Shown here: positions 20,845 through 30,281 of the stretch, in pieces
How the letters are laid out: every line of letters begins with the position of its first letter
Position numbering within the stretch: the first letter of the stretch is position 1
Notes under the pieces: model-generated
Database searches by the model: none
What the model was told of the DNA's origin: nothing
The model's input: the letters and a program-made list of their open reading frames with translations, nothing else
DNA from: Eutreptiella sp. 'Long Island Sound 2002'
Taxonomy: Eukaryota > Euglenozoa > Euglenophyceae > Eutreptiales > Eutreptiaceae
DNA length: 64,000 nt
Direction of reading: 5' to 3'
Assembly: GCA_964036045.1 (NCBI GenBank)
Contig: OZ038382.1
Location: forward strand, 114,808,587 to 114,872,586
Translations under genes and position numbers: made by a program

Positions 20845-23783
20845 TGACGCGTTCCCGTGGGGGGCCGGCCACGGGACGCTGCGGGACACGCGCAAGTGAG
20901 CAGGCAGGCAAGGCACTACGCTCACAGGGGCATCAATGCGCTCATGTCATGTGACAAAGCGTTTCAGAATCCTTGCCACTCTGCAAAGAGGGAACAAAAG
21001 TATGTACAACAACACATCAGGATATGTACACATGGGGTGTAGACTGGACTGGGGTAAGGGCATCACAGGACAATAGACACTCTATCCCAACTTGTATCCC
21101 ATTCCCAGGTCCGACCCTCCCAGTGGCTGGTGGGGGCGGGGGCTCAAACACAACCCATGCCCTGCTCAGTCCGGACCCTGAAACCCTGCCAATGGGAGAG
21201 GTGTCCCGCCCAGCCACAGGCGAGTTCCTGGGAACCCAGGCGCTCCAAGGCCAACCGACAGTGGCTCCCTATGCTCCCTTAACGGCAGGTCCCAACTCCC
21301 TTCTGAGCCAGAGATATGGCCCCGCCATTATCACCCAGGAGTTGGTAGCTGAAAATGGGCTGTTTCAGCCCAAACTGAAATTAACTCAAAAATCCCCAAA
21401 ATTGACCCCTCGTCCGGACCCGCCAGAGGTAGGGACGAGGCAACTGACCCTATGCTTTTCGAGTACGAACTCTCTGGAGCCGTCATCCAACCTGGTTCCC
21501 TCTGAGGTCCCGGCATCAGGGCAACACGGATGAGTCAAGTGGGGTCATGATGCCAAAATCACCAAAATTGGCGTCATTCCCACGCGTGGCTCGCTCGGCC
21601 AAGGTAAGGCCAATGGCTCACAGGGTAGGAGGCGGGACCTAGGACTTATATCTGAGTGTACAACTTCGATTTAGGTCCGGGCTCCCTATGGGCTTAGAGG
21701 AATGGGGCCGCCAATTGACCACACGGAAGGGGGAAATTGGGGTCCCAAAATTGGGTCATTTTGGCTGCTTGAAATGAGCCAAAATTTGGTGTGCTCCCAA
21801 TAGTATATCTCCACGCCGGCTTGGAGATTGGATCCGCCATTCCATACGCGATCCACCCGGAGTCTAACAGAGACTCCCATGCCCTTGGCTCACAAAGATC
21901 TCCATGCTACGTGGCGTGGTGACGATCCCAATTGGGTCCACAAATGTCAAAATTGCAAAATTGCCCATACTCACTTTGGGCTAGCACCTTAACGAAGGTG
22001 GCTCCGCTTCGCCCACGTGGTGTGTGGACCATGGGGACCATTACCCATAACACCCATGTCATATATGGTCCATTGGTCCATGCGTCCGGCGTGGACGAGG
22101 GTTAGAACATAGTGCACGGCGGGCAGCAAAAGTGGAAAATTGCTCAAAATGGCCAAAAATGCGCACACTCATGGTTGGGGCAAATGAGGCACATGCCCGA
22201 CTCGGACCGGAGTGTGCCATAGGATTGGTATCAAGTCATGTGTGTCCAACATATCTTTTGGGCGTCGCCCAACTCCTCCGGTATTGGGAATGGCAGGGTC
22301 GCCAAGTGAGCCCATGATTTGGGATAGTCCCAAATCGCCAACATGGCGGCCACGGTATGCCAAGCTCAAGAGGAGTTATTCGCCGGGTCCAAGATATGTT
22401 GGGGACCGAAGTATGTACCCTCATAACATACTTGGGTCATGATGTCAATTGAGCGCAACGTTGAGATACACAGTCGCCACTTGACATCATGACGGGCCAA
22501 AAACGGCAAAATTGGCACAAAGACACACAAAAGTGCACTAAAAGGTGCACAATTATATTATAATATCTTCGGCTTGGATCGTGCAATCAACTAATCCTTC
22601 TAAACACATTGACTTGACACCAATGACCTTCGATCCCACTTATGTGCTCCACTTGGGGCGCCTTGAAAGGTCACGAGCGCTACTTCCCAAGTGGGCACAT
22701 GAAAATATGGAAAATTGCAAAACACACACCTTGCTCCCAACGCATCGCTTCGGGATCACCACACAAGCTTCCCTTCACGAAGGTTGCAATTGACCGTAGG
22801 GAGTATGGATAAGGGGCTTGCACAATATGTGGTCCATTGGCGGGCTTGGCTTGGAGTAATGGACCCGCCAAATGGGCACGCAACACAACACATGGCACAT
22901 ACCACATATTGCCCAAAAAGGTAGCTCCCACCACGATATGTCATGCCCCTCCAAGGGCATAACTTTGTGTCAATCGCTCATAGGAACTCAAGGAGAGTTC
23001 CTATGCAACACCAACACTTGCGCGCTACACTCGAAAGTTATCTTAACGCACGCAATATCATGGCCATAGAGTTATAACGCAAACTCTACCCTCTTGACCA
23101 TGATCCATTACACTAGCGCGCACGTGTGGAGACGCAAGGCATATGATGCTTCCTAAATTACGTCGGGAGTATTGTGAATACATCCCACGTTTCCTTATCG
23201 TAAATCCTCGCAAGCAACACGAGATATGACCTTCACAAGTGGCCTCACGAATCAACTTTGTTTTGCCTATATCTTTAAGACAAATGGGGGGCAAGAGAAA
23301 AGGAAAGTTGATTCGTGCATAGGGAAGCACGTAGGTCCACTCGAAAGAGGTCAAATCAAGTGCGGGGATGTCGAAGTCGAAAGTCCGATTTCGACATCCT
23401 GAAAAATTCGGATTAAGGTTGCGAGTATTAATTATGAAAATTGCGGAAGCATCCATGCAGTTCCTGGCGACCTTGGAGCCTTCGTGACGGATAGCGTTAA
23501 AATTTCCATTAATTACAGTTAAACTGGCGGTTACGGTAAAGTCGCGATCCAACCGCCAGCAGTCAAAACAGTGAGCATCAGAACGGAAGCGTAAAAATTG
23601 ACGGAAACAATATGAAAATAAAACCCTGTTGATTCCTGATATTCTGATACACAAATCTCCGCTGGCGGTGCATCGGTTGCCGATGCGGGGCTTCACGGCA
23701 CGGAACACGCCGTACATGGGGTTAGTGGACCGGAGACCGGTTGTATGCCGTAACCTGGCCATGGGGTTCTGGGTACCGCTTCA
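20845..23783 (-). repeat. Element A 3' LTR (2,939 bp)
   Basis: Begins TGACGCGTTCCC on the plus strand and ends ..CCGCTTCA. It is almost identical to 35041-37985. It contains perfect hairpins: 13-bp arms at 22,436-22,448 and 22,481-22,493 (GTCATGATGTCAA and its complement), 9-bp arms around 22,316-22,336, and 10-bp arms around 22,980-23,004 with a 5-nt loop. It also carries a 234-codon minus-strand ORF (23762-23058). At 2.9 kb it is long for an LTR of this family. Confidence 0.95.
23058..23762 (-). CDS. LTR-internal ORF, 234 codons, unknown
   Basis: An uninterrupted minus-strand frame inside the 3' LTR, ending in TGA. It is repeated in the 5' LTR at 37964-37260 with the same length and one visible residue difference (FLRF versus FLCF). 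The product is rich in Arg, Cys, Asn and Phe, with no signal peptide and no recognised domain. Because both LTRs derive from one template at insertion, conservation between them is not evidence of selection. It could be a chance ORF or an accessory product. Confidence 0.25.
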   Translation of the reverse strand: MARLRHTTGLRSTNPMYGVFRAVKPRIGNRCTASGDLCIRISGINRVLFSYCFRQFLRFRSDAHCFDCWRLDRDFTVTASLTVINGNFNAIRHEGSKVARNCMDASAIFIINTRNLNPNFSGCRNRTFDFDIPALDLTSFEWTYVLPYARINFPFLLPPICLKDIGKTKLIREATCEGHISCCLRGFTIRKRGMYSQYSRRNLGSIICLASPHVRASVMDHGQEGRVCVITLWP

Positions 23784-23794
23784 CCCCCCTCCTT
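23784..23794 (-). promoter_or_regulatory. Polypurine tract of element A
   Basis: On the minus strand AAGGAGGGGGG ends exactly where the 3' LTR begins (TGAAGCGG). This is the expected site of plus-strand DNA priming, and it confirms both the element's orientation and the LTR edge. Confidence 0.85.
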
Positions 23795-25259
23795 AGAGCA
23801 AACCCTGGGGGGGGCTCGATAACACCCACGCATGGCAGCGGGTACCCAGGACCACTTCCTGAAAGGGGGGGGGGTGTCACATCCTCACTCCAGTGAGTCA
23901 CAGTAAGATAGGTATGATGCTGTATAAGCTCGTGGCACATGTATAGTATCAAGTATCAAGTCCCGGGTCCTGGCGGCGATTGTTCGGCATCCAAAGGACC
24001 CGTTAACCCATACCAGGCGCACCGGGTGCCGGCTGCTACGGTCACCACCACAGTGGCAGTGGCATACACGGCCAACATAGGCGACACACGACGACCGAGG
24101 TGGTCCCACAGGTCGAGAGCGACCACAAAGATCCATCAGGCTACCCCAAGCTTCCCAAGGCCCGCCGACTGGGGAGAGTCCCCACGGGTCCTTCCTCGGG
24201 CGCACCATGTCCATATCCATACGACGCGAGTCCAGAGTGCCATAGTCGAACTCCTTAAGAACCCCAAATCTTAAGGGAACTCCTCCTGAAGGGATCGGGC
24301 ATCAAGGCCGTCTTTTCCCTCGCCCTACTGCCACGAAGGCCATACATGAGGGAGTCCTCATGTAGTGTGGGCGGAGGCGTCGACTCCTCAAACCACCAGT
24401 TTCCCAGGCAGACTGACTGAGGTCAGGAGCACCGGAGGCCGCCATCCGAATGCAAGTGCGTCTGCGAATCGGTAGGCTCACACTGGGACTGACAGTGGCG
24501 GACCGCTGGGAGTGTAGTCAGGCAACTGGGCTTCCCGCCTGGCGCCATCCGGATCTCCACACATCACAGCGAATAGGGCAACACGGTATCACGGGCACTC
24601 AAACAGTAGAATCTGTATTCGGGTACTGGTCCAGGCTGGACCAGGCTGTATGAACATGTACACGGCGACTCAAGGCGCCTCTGTATCCCGATTCGTGGTG
24701 AAAAACAGTCCACCCCTCAGCGATGGGCTGATGACACTTAACATACAGATGCACATATCCTGGAGGGCAGAAAAGCAAAACAAGCGGGGTAAATAGGCGT
24801 GTAAACACACTCCGGACAGAGTGCCAAACCACGCCACGGTCAGGATAAGGCAAATGCAGGAGGGTGGACAGGAGGACGCCTGAGTCCAGGCCATATATAG
24901 TCTGCAGACACACGTCGACTGGTCTGGATCCCGCAAATGCCATGGGACCAGACCACACACCAAAAATTGCAATGCCGATGACAGCGGCATCCGTTGCGCA
25001 ACGTCGTATGGGCTTCAAGGCCCCAAGAGCTCAGAAAAATGAAGGTCAGTCGCCCTACCTGGTTTCCCAAGGATTCAGCAGGGGGGGGAGTGACGAATAG
25101 AAGAAGAGAGGGGCCATCCTCCTCTGGATTCAGCAGGGGGGGGTATATGGCCACTCTAATGACAGGTCACCGAAAGATGGAAGAGAGCAAGCAAGTAAGG
25201 GACTATCCGTCGGCCTCACCAGCGCTCATAATGCATCAGGGGAGAGCTCAGGGCGCTGA
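23795..25259 (-). other. Element A 3' non-coding region
   Basis: About 1.46 kb between the integrase stop and the polypurine tract. Only short ORFs occur on either strand. It contains two C/G runs (23,784-23,820 and 23,865-23,877) and the direct repeat GGATTCAGCAGGGGGGG at 25,070 and 25,126. No envelope-like gene was recognised, though long 3' non-coding DNA is where chromoviruses and errantivirus-like elements sometimes carry an extra ORF. Confidence 0.6.
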
Positions 25260-26705
25260 TCAGGCACCCCTGGCTGCAATCGCCCGGGTGAGTGCTGCCA
25301 AGTCCGAAACGTGGATCTTGGTCTTGTGCTTGCGGATGTACTCCATGAAGGGAGTATTGACCCGCGGCACGAACGAGGAGACGGGTTCCCAGGTGTCGTG
25401 GGACGGCCCATAGCCTCGCCAACGAACCTTGAACTCCAGACCTCCGGGTGCCGAGGCTTTCGGACGCTGAGCCAGGATCTTCTCGACTGTATAGTCGTCC
25501 TGCTCAGCATAGTCGTCGTCCGAGTCGGCCTCATGTGCGGCGTAGCTCAGGGACACATGTCGGCCACGGAGGTCGGGTTCACGCACACGGAGTTGACTCT
25601 CATGGCGCTCCCGGAACTGTCCGTGACCCACCTTGATGCGGTAGGTGTCCTCACCAATCCTGCGGACCACCTCGCCGGGTGTGAACCAGGTCTTGGTGCG
25701 GTGGGTGCCCATGGGGCGGGGTCTGATCACCCACACCGGGTCTCCCACCCTGAACTTCTGCGCTGTCGAGCTCGGGGCGGACTTCTGACGCTCAGCATGC
25801 TCCTTGTCAAGCTGCTGGCGGATGTCCCGCGCCGTTTGCTCTTGCCGCGCGAAGAACTCCTTGGCGTCCATAGCCATGCCATCACCAGACAAGGGAAGTC
25901 CCCTACCCAGGGGGTCCCTGCCGAACAGAATCTGGTGAGGGGACAAACCGCCCGGAGTGGGGGTGTCATGATGGGCCTTCAGAGCAGGCCTCATCTCCTC
26001 AAACCAGTTCCGCCGTGGGTTGGTGATGTGGATCTTGCGCAGCTTCTCGAACAGCTGCCGTCCAGCCACTTCAGCACGGCCGTTAGACCGGCTGAGATAG
26101 GCGACGCTCTTGGCATGACGTATCCCCATGAGGGAACACATAGCCTTGAACCAGCCACCAGTAAACTGGGGCCCTCGGTCACTGAAAATGGTGCGGGGGA
26201 TGTCAAAGACGGTCAGCCAATGACGAATCATCATGACTGCCACTTCCTTGGCAAGCAACCCCTTTTTGCGTGCCGGAACGGCTACAACGTAGCCGCTGTG
26301 GCGGTCCACACAGAGAACCACACAGTCAAAGGTCTCCTTGCCAATGTGCACCTCGGGCATGGAGAAGACGTCCATGGCCACGCTCTCCATGGGCTGGTCA
26401 GGAACCAGGGTCCATTGGGGTTCCCCCTTGACGTTCCGGTTATCGGGATTGCAGGCCTGACAGACCGAGCAACCCTTCCTGACCTTCTTGATGGCGGTGT
26501 AGAGAACGATATGGTTGATCTCGAACCGACGCTGCATGTCAAGAGCTTGCTTCTTGACCCCTGGGTGCAGCATGTGGTGGTGCCAAGCTTCACACAGCTC
26601 GAGCACCCGGGACTCTGGTACTAGCAGCGTACCATTCCGGTAGAGCTTGCCATCTTCCTCAGTCAGCCCCTTTGGCCACTTCTGCCCGTCGTCAGGGTCG
26701 GTCAC
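25260..26705 (-). CDS. Integrase with C-terminal chromodomain (element A)
   Basis: Inserts the cDNA into chromosomes, with the chromodomain expected to steer it to modified histones. The 481 residues hold an HHCC zinc finger (His 43-47; Cys79, Cys82) and a DDE core with Asp112 (VAMDVFS), Asp176 (FSDRGPQF) and Glu212 (NGRAEVAG). A basic SH3-like segment follows at FRVGDPVWV (about 318-326) and near 340-375. A chromodomain lies at about 405-450, with YTVEKIL and RWRGYG..DTWEPVSSF. All catalytic residues are present. The same frame runs upstream through SEAFAAEYRAV to a TAG at 26736-26738, so it is the last part of a polyprotein. It ends in TGA. Confidence 0.93.
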   Translation of the reverse strand: MTDPDDGQKWPKGLTEEDGKLYRNGTLLVPESRVLELCEAWHHHMLHPGVKKQALDMQRRFEINHIVLYTAIKKVRKGCSVCQACNPDNRNVKGEPQWTLVPDQPMESVAMDVFSMPEVHIGKETFDCVVLCVDRHSGYVVAVPARKKGLLAKEVAVMMIRHWLTVFDIPRTIFSDRGPQFTGGWFKAMCSLMGIRHAKSVAYLSRSNGRAEVAGRQLFEKLRKIHITNPRRNWFEEMRPALKAHHDTPTPGGLSPHQILFGRDPLGRGLPLSGDGMAMDAKEFFARQEQTARDIRQQLDKEHAERQKSAPSSTAQKFRVGDPVWVIRPRPMGTHRTKTWFTPGEVVRRIGEDTYRIKVGHGQFRERHESQLRVREPDLRGRHVSLSYAAHEADSDDDYAEQDDYTVEKILAQRPKASAPGGLEFKVRWRGYGPSHDTWEPVSSFVPRVNTPFMEYIRKHKTKIHVSDLAALTRAIAARGA

Positions 26706-26735
26706 AGCCCTATACTCGGCCGCAAAGGCCTCAGA

Positions 26736-28982
26736 CTAGGCGTAATCGTCGGTCCAGTCGTCCTGGAGGCAAGACTCAGGGAAGAGGTGCTTGTCGGACT
26801 CAGTCCCCACAGGGGGTGCCGGCCTGGGCCTTCCGCCCGCAGCACCCACAGGGGCGAGTACACTGACTGTTCTGCTCACCCTCGAAGCGAGGGGGGCATC
26901 TGCAGCCATGACGATGAAGCATTTAGCACCCTCCTCCTCCATCAGGCGCTCCATTTCGATGATCCTCTTGGCTTCAGCGGTCTCAGCCTCATTGCCATGG
27001 GCAGAGATGTCCTGCATGCCCTTGCTGGCAGGATAGGCCCACCTACTGAGACAGTCCGCCACGGTGTTATCCTTTCCAGGAATATACACAACCGTGAGGT
27101 CGAACTTGGCCAAGGTCTCATGCCATCTTGCCCGTCGGGAGGCGGGACCTGAGGGGGTGTCCACGTGCTCCTTGTGCCACGACTGCAGACTCTGATGGTC
27201 GGTGCAGACGGTGACGGGATGGAGGGCTATGTACCCAGCCCATTTCCTGAGAGCCATGACGATGGCATACGCCTCCTTTTCACGGGGCGTCCACGTCCGT
27301 CTCTGGCCTTCCGCCAGGACTCGGCTCCAGAAGGCCACGGGCACGTGCCTCTTGTCGTCAAGCACTTGCTCCAACACAGCGCCAATGGCGTAGTCGGAAG
27401 CGTCGGTGCGCAGGACGAACCCTCGGTCGGGATCCACGAGGTGCAGACCCACTGCGGATAGCAGCGCCTGCTCCATCCCCTCAAAGGCACGGTCGGACTC
27501 TTCAGTCCAGACCAGAGCCTTCTTGGACCCCTTCTTGGTCTCCTCTCGGTTGCCCTTGAGCATGGTCGTCATGGGGGCTGCATACTCGGCATACATTTTG
27601 ATATACCCCGAGTAGTAGTTGCAGAACCCCAGATACGCCCGTAGCTCAGAGACCGTTTTGGGCTTTTCCCAGTGCTCAATCGCAGCCACCTTGCCAGGTA
27701 TGGGCTTTCGCTGCCCGTTCCCGACTACGTGGCCAGCGAAGACCACCTCGCTTACCGCAATGGTGGCCTTGTCACTGCTGCCCGTGAGTTTGTGCCGAAC
27801 CAGAAGGTCCAGCACTCGAGTGACGTCCCTCTCGTGTGCCTCCAGGAGCTCCTCGTAGCTCATGCTGGGGTCCCCGGACGCGATGATCACGTCGTCCACG
27901 AAGGGGTCCGCACAGTCACGCACCGGCTCAAGCAGGTTCTCCAGCATCCGCTGAAAAGCCGCATTGCCGTTGGTAACGCCCATGGGCATCACCTTCCACT
28001 GGAGAGGTCCAAGTGGGGTGCTCATGGCTGTGCAGGCACGGGACTCCTCGGCGAGAGGCATCTGATGATAACCATGTTTCAGGTCAATCACCGTGAAGAT
28101 CCTCCGCCGGTGTTGCTTTTGCAGCATGTCCTCAATGAGGGGCAGCGTATAGCTGTCGTGCTGCGTTTGGGCGTTCAGGCCGCGGTAGTCGACCACGAGC
28201 CGCCACTCACCGGCAACCTTCTTGGGGACGACGAAGCAGGGAGAGGCCCACTCGGAGTGGCACGGCTCAAGCCAGCCTCTCTGGATGAAGTCGCGGAGGA
28301 TCTTCTCCATGGCCTCTTTCCTCTCGCCCCTCAGGGCAAACTCCCGGTGTCGATACACACGGGGGTCCTGCTTCAGTCGTATCTTGGCCTCGCCATACGG
28401 TCCACGTACCGGTGGAGGAAACACAGGCTTACCGCTGAAGAAGGTCTCGCCATACTTCTGCTTCAGCCTGGCCCTCAGCGCCTGGATCTTGGGGCAGTCA
28501 TCGGACTCTGCCTTGGCTTTTCCGGGCACTTGAACCACGGAGCTTACTTGAGGGGTAGCTACTCCGCTCGCTTTCGGCTCAGGTGGTCTTCCCAGGTGGC
28601 CCAAAGGGCCATCTCTGGTCTTGCCTCGAAACAGATCGCCGTAGGTGGGTGGGTTACCGTCAGGCGGCTCGTCTTGGCTGGACATGTGATCCAGCACCCT
28701 CTGTACGAAGGTATTCCCGTCATAGGAACCGGAGACGATTGAGTCCACTTCCCACCAGGCTTTGTCCTGGCCTTTGCCCTCACGCTGGTTTCCCCAGTCG
28801 TGAAAGGGCTGATCCATATACCCCTGAACCAGATCCCACTCCTCTTCAGTGAGGGGGTCTTCCGAATCCGATTCTTCGATGTCAACAGGGGGAACCGCAA
28901 AGCATTGCCGCCAGGGCTCTGCTATGATGCGGTTGACACACACGAAGTCCGTGGTGTCGGCCTGATCAAGGCCCCCATCCAC
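26736..28982 (-). CDS. Reverse transcriptase and RNase H (element A)
   Basis: Copies the element's RNA into DNA. An N-terminal linker of about 200 residues is followed by RT with LVVDYRGLN (262-270), catalytic Asp300 (FTVIDLKHGYHQ) and FVDD at 361-364. The Ty3-type blocks KVMPMGVTNGNAAFQ and YLGFCNYYSGYIK are also present. RNase H follows, with Asp527 (RTDAS), Glu570 or Glu568 (PREKEAY), Asp595 (CTDHQSL) and Asp643 (DNTVADCLSR). Both active sites look intact. A Ser/Glu/Ala-rich tail leads to TAG 26736-26738 and then the integrase in the same frame. Upstream, a TAG at 29007-29009 separates it from the protease ORF, again in the same frame. Confidence 0.95.
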   Translation of the reverse strand: MDGGLDQADTTDFVCVNRIIAEPWRQCFAVPPVDIEESDSEDPLTEEEWDLVQGYMDQPFHDWGNQREGKGQDKAWWEVDSIVSGSYDGNTFVQRVLDHMSSQDEPPDGNPPTYGDLFRGKTRDGPLGHLGRPPEPKASGVATPQVSSVVQVPGKAKAESDDCPKIQALRARLKQKYGETFFSGKPVFPPPVRGPYGEAKIRLKQDPRVYRHREFALRGERKEAMEKILRDFIQRGWLEPCHSEWASPCFVVPKKVAGEWRLVVDYRGLNAQTQHDSYTLPLIEDMLQKQHRRRIFTVIDLKHGYHQMPLAEESRACTAMSTPLGPLQWKVMPMGVTNGNAAFQRMLENLLEPVRDCADPFVDDVIIASGDPSMSYEELLEAHERDVTRVLDLLVRHKLTGSSDKATIAVSEVVFAGHVVGNGQRKPIPGKVAAIEHWEKPKTVSELRAYLGFCNYYSGYIKMYAEYAAPMTTMLKGNREETKKGSKKALVWTEESDRAFEGMEQALLSAVGLHLVDPDRGFVLRTDASDYAIGAVLEQVLDDKRHVPVAFWSRVLAEGQRRTWTPREKEAYAIVMALRKWAGYIALHPVTVCTDHQSLQSWHKEHVDTPSGPASRRARWHETLAKFDLTVVYIPGKDNTVADCLSRWAYPASKGMQDISAHGNEAETAEAKRIIEMERLMEEEGAKCFIVMAADAPLASRVSRTVSVLAPVGAAGGRPRPAPPVGTESDKHLFPESCLQDDWTDDYA

Positions 28983-29006
28983 ATAGTGGAATTCTGTTGG
29001 CCATCT

Positions 29007-30230
29007 CTAGGGTGGCATGGGCTGTCCCTTAGCGTCCTGATAGACACTCTCTCCAGCCGGTAGGACGACCTTGTTTAAGGTCATGTTGGTCAATGAGGCT
29101 ACCCAATGTCGGGTACTTTCCTCCTCGGTGCATCCCATAGGAACAACCAGCACTGCCTTGGAGCGGTCCTTGCGAATCTTCGCTATCGCTCTTGGAATGT
29201 CCCAACGGGGGCAATGGATCCACATCAATCCTTGATGCGGACCCCAGTGCTTCTTCCACGCGGAATCCTGGGCGCTCCAGTACTTCTCACAAACCCGAAG
29301 ATGGGCGGAGGTTCCTGAAGAGAACGCATCCAGGGCCAGATCCGACGCTCCCAGGTCCGCGACCACTCGGTTCGCCACTTCCGGCCTTACGCCGTACTCC
29401 TGGTTCGCTGGCCCAGTGGGCTCAGTGTCCAGTGCGGCCACTTCGAGCTGACTGCGTTCGGGGTGGATCCATTGGCATTCCACATGGTGCTCAGGTGACG
29501 AAAGCCACGAGAGCTGGTCGTCCTGGTACAGGGTCATGGAAGCCTGGGCCGGGAGGACGCCGGAGTCCGTCTCCATCATGAAGTCGTACCCGACGATCAT
29601 GTCCCAGTCCATCTCGGCCTCGTAGAAGCTACCGTGCAGGAGGATTTCCTTGCCGAGGTCTGGGCGGCTCAGCTCACGATGGTTCACGAACTGCAGCCCA
29701 ATGGCCGCTTCCTTCGTGCCTCCCACCATGTACTGGCCGTTCGCCACCTTCAGCCTGACAGGCTTCCGACTGTCGGTCAGACACTCTGGTGGAAGTAGGC
29801 CAGCCTTGACCAAGCTGACTTGAGCTCCCGTGTCGACCAACACGTCAAAAACCTTTTCCACTTCCCCGCATAGGGCACGGACCTTAAGATGCAACTGCCG
29901 CTCGCGACCGACACGGCGCACGGCGTGCAAACTCAGGATCTCCGGCCGTTCCAGAAGCTCAACAAGCGACTGGTGCAGGTCGTGGACAATGGGCTCAGGC
30001 TGCCCATCTGCAGCATCCAGCTGCGGTCCGGGTGATCCTCCGATACTCTCCGAAATATCTTGTAGTACATCAAACACATTCTTGGTCGCGAAGGACGGAC
30101 GGGTGCAAGGGTTCGTGCCTTCACTTGCCCTCAGCCCGCCTCCGCGACTGGGTGCCTGACCGGGCCTTCCGCCCGCGGCATTCCCGTTGTGCTTATCGAC
30201 TCCCGAGCGGGATGGTTCGGCGCTTCCCAC
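29007..30230 (-). CDS. Retropepsin-like protease plus methyltransferase-like relic (element A)
   Basis: Should process the polyprotein. The active-site motif VLVDTGAQVSLVKAG places the catalytic Asp at about 133, followed by a flap-like VANGQYMVGG and the second hydrophobic-Gly strand (MIVGYDFM, about 211-218). Residues from about 285 onward contain EKYWSAQD..HWG, LMWIHCPRWDIPRA and KAVLVVPMGC. This resembles the NPP-motif DNA N6-methyltransferase-like module carried by some retroelements, with the NPP replaced by HCP, so any enzyme activity is doubtful. The same frame is open upstream to the Gag stop TAG at 30282-30284. It ends at TAG 29007-29009, with the RT frame continuing directly. Confidence 0.85.
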   Translation of the reverse strand: MGSAEPSRSGVDKHNGNAAGGRPGQAPSRGGGLRASEGTNPCTRPSFATKNVFDVLQDISESIGGSPGPQLDAADGQPEPIVHDLHQSLVELLERPEILSLHAVRRVGRERQLHLKVRALCGEVEKVFDVLVDTGAQVSLVKAGLLPPECLTDSRKPVRLKVANGQYMVGGTKEAAIGLQFVNHRELSRPDLGKEILLHGSFYEAEMDWDMIVGYDFMMETDSGVLPAQASMTLYQDDQLSWLSSPEHHVECQWIHPERSQLEVAALDTEPTGPANQEYGVRPEVANRVVADLGASDLALDAFSSGTSAHLRVCEKYWSAQDSAWKKHWGPHQGLMWIHCPRWDIPRAIAKIRKDRSKAVLVVPMGCTEEESTRHWVASLTNMTLNKVVLPAGESVYQDAKGQPMPP

Positions 30231-30281
30231 GTCACCATCTCGCGACCGCCCTAGCTGGGGCCCTTGGCTGCAGGGGCTCCG

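Noticed and set aside
21000-21040. Dinoflagellate spliced-leader relic near the LTR
   Set aside because: No match to the leader's diagnostic 3' word was found by eye anywhere in the window.
25311-28742. Long plus-strand ORFs (437 and 356 codons) opposite integrase and RT
   Set aside because: Antisense shadows of the clearly recognised minus-strand pol domains.
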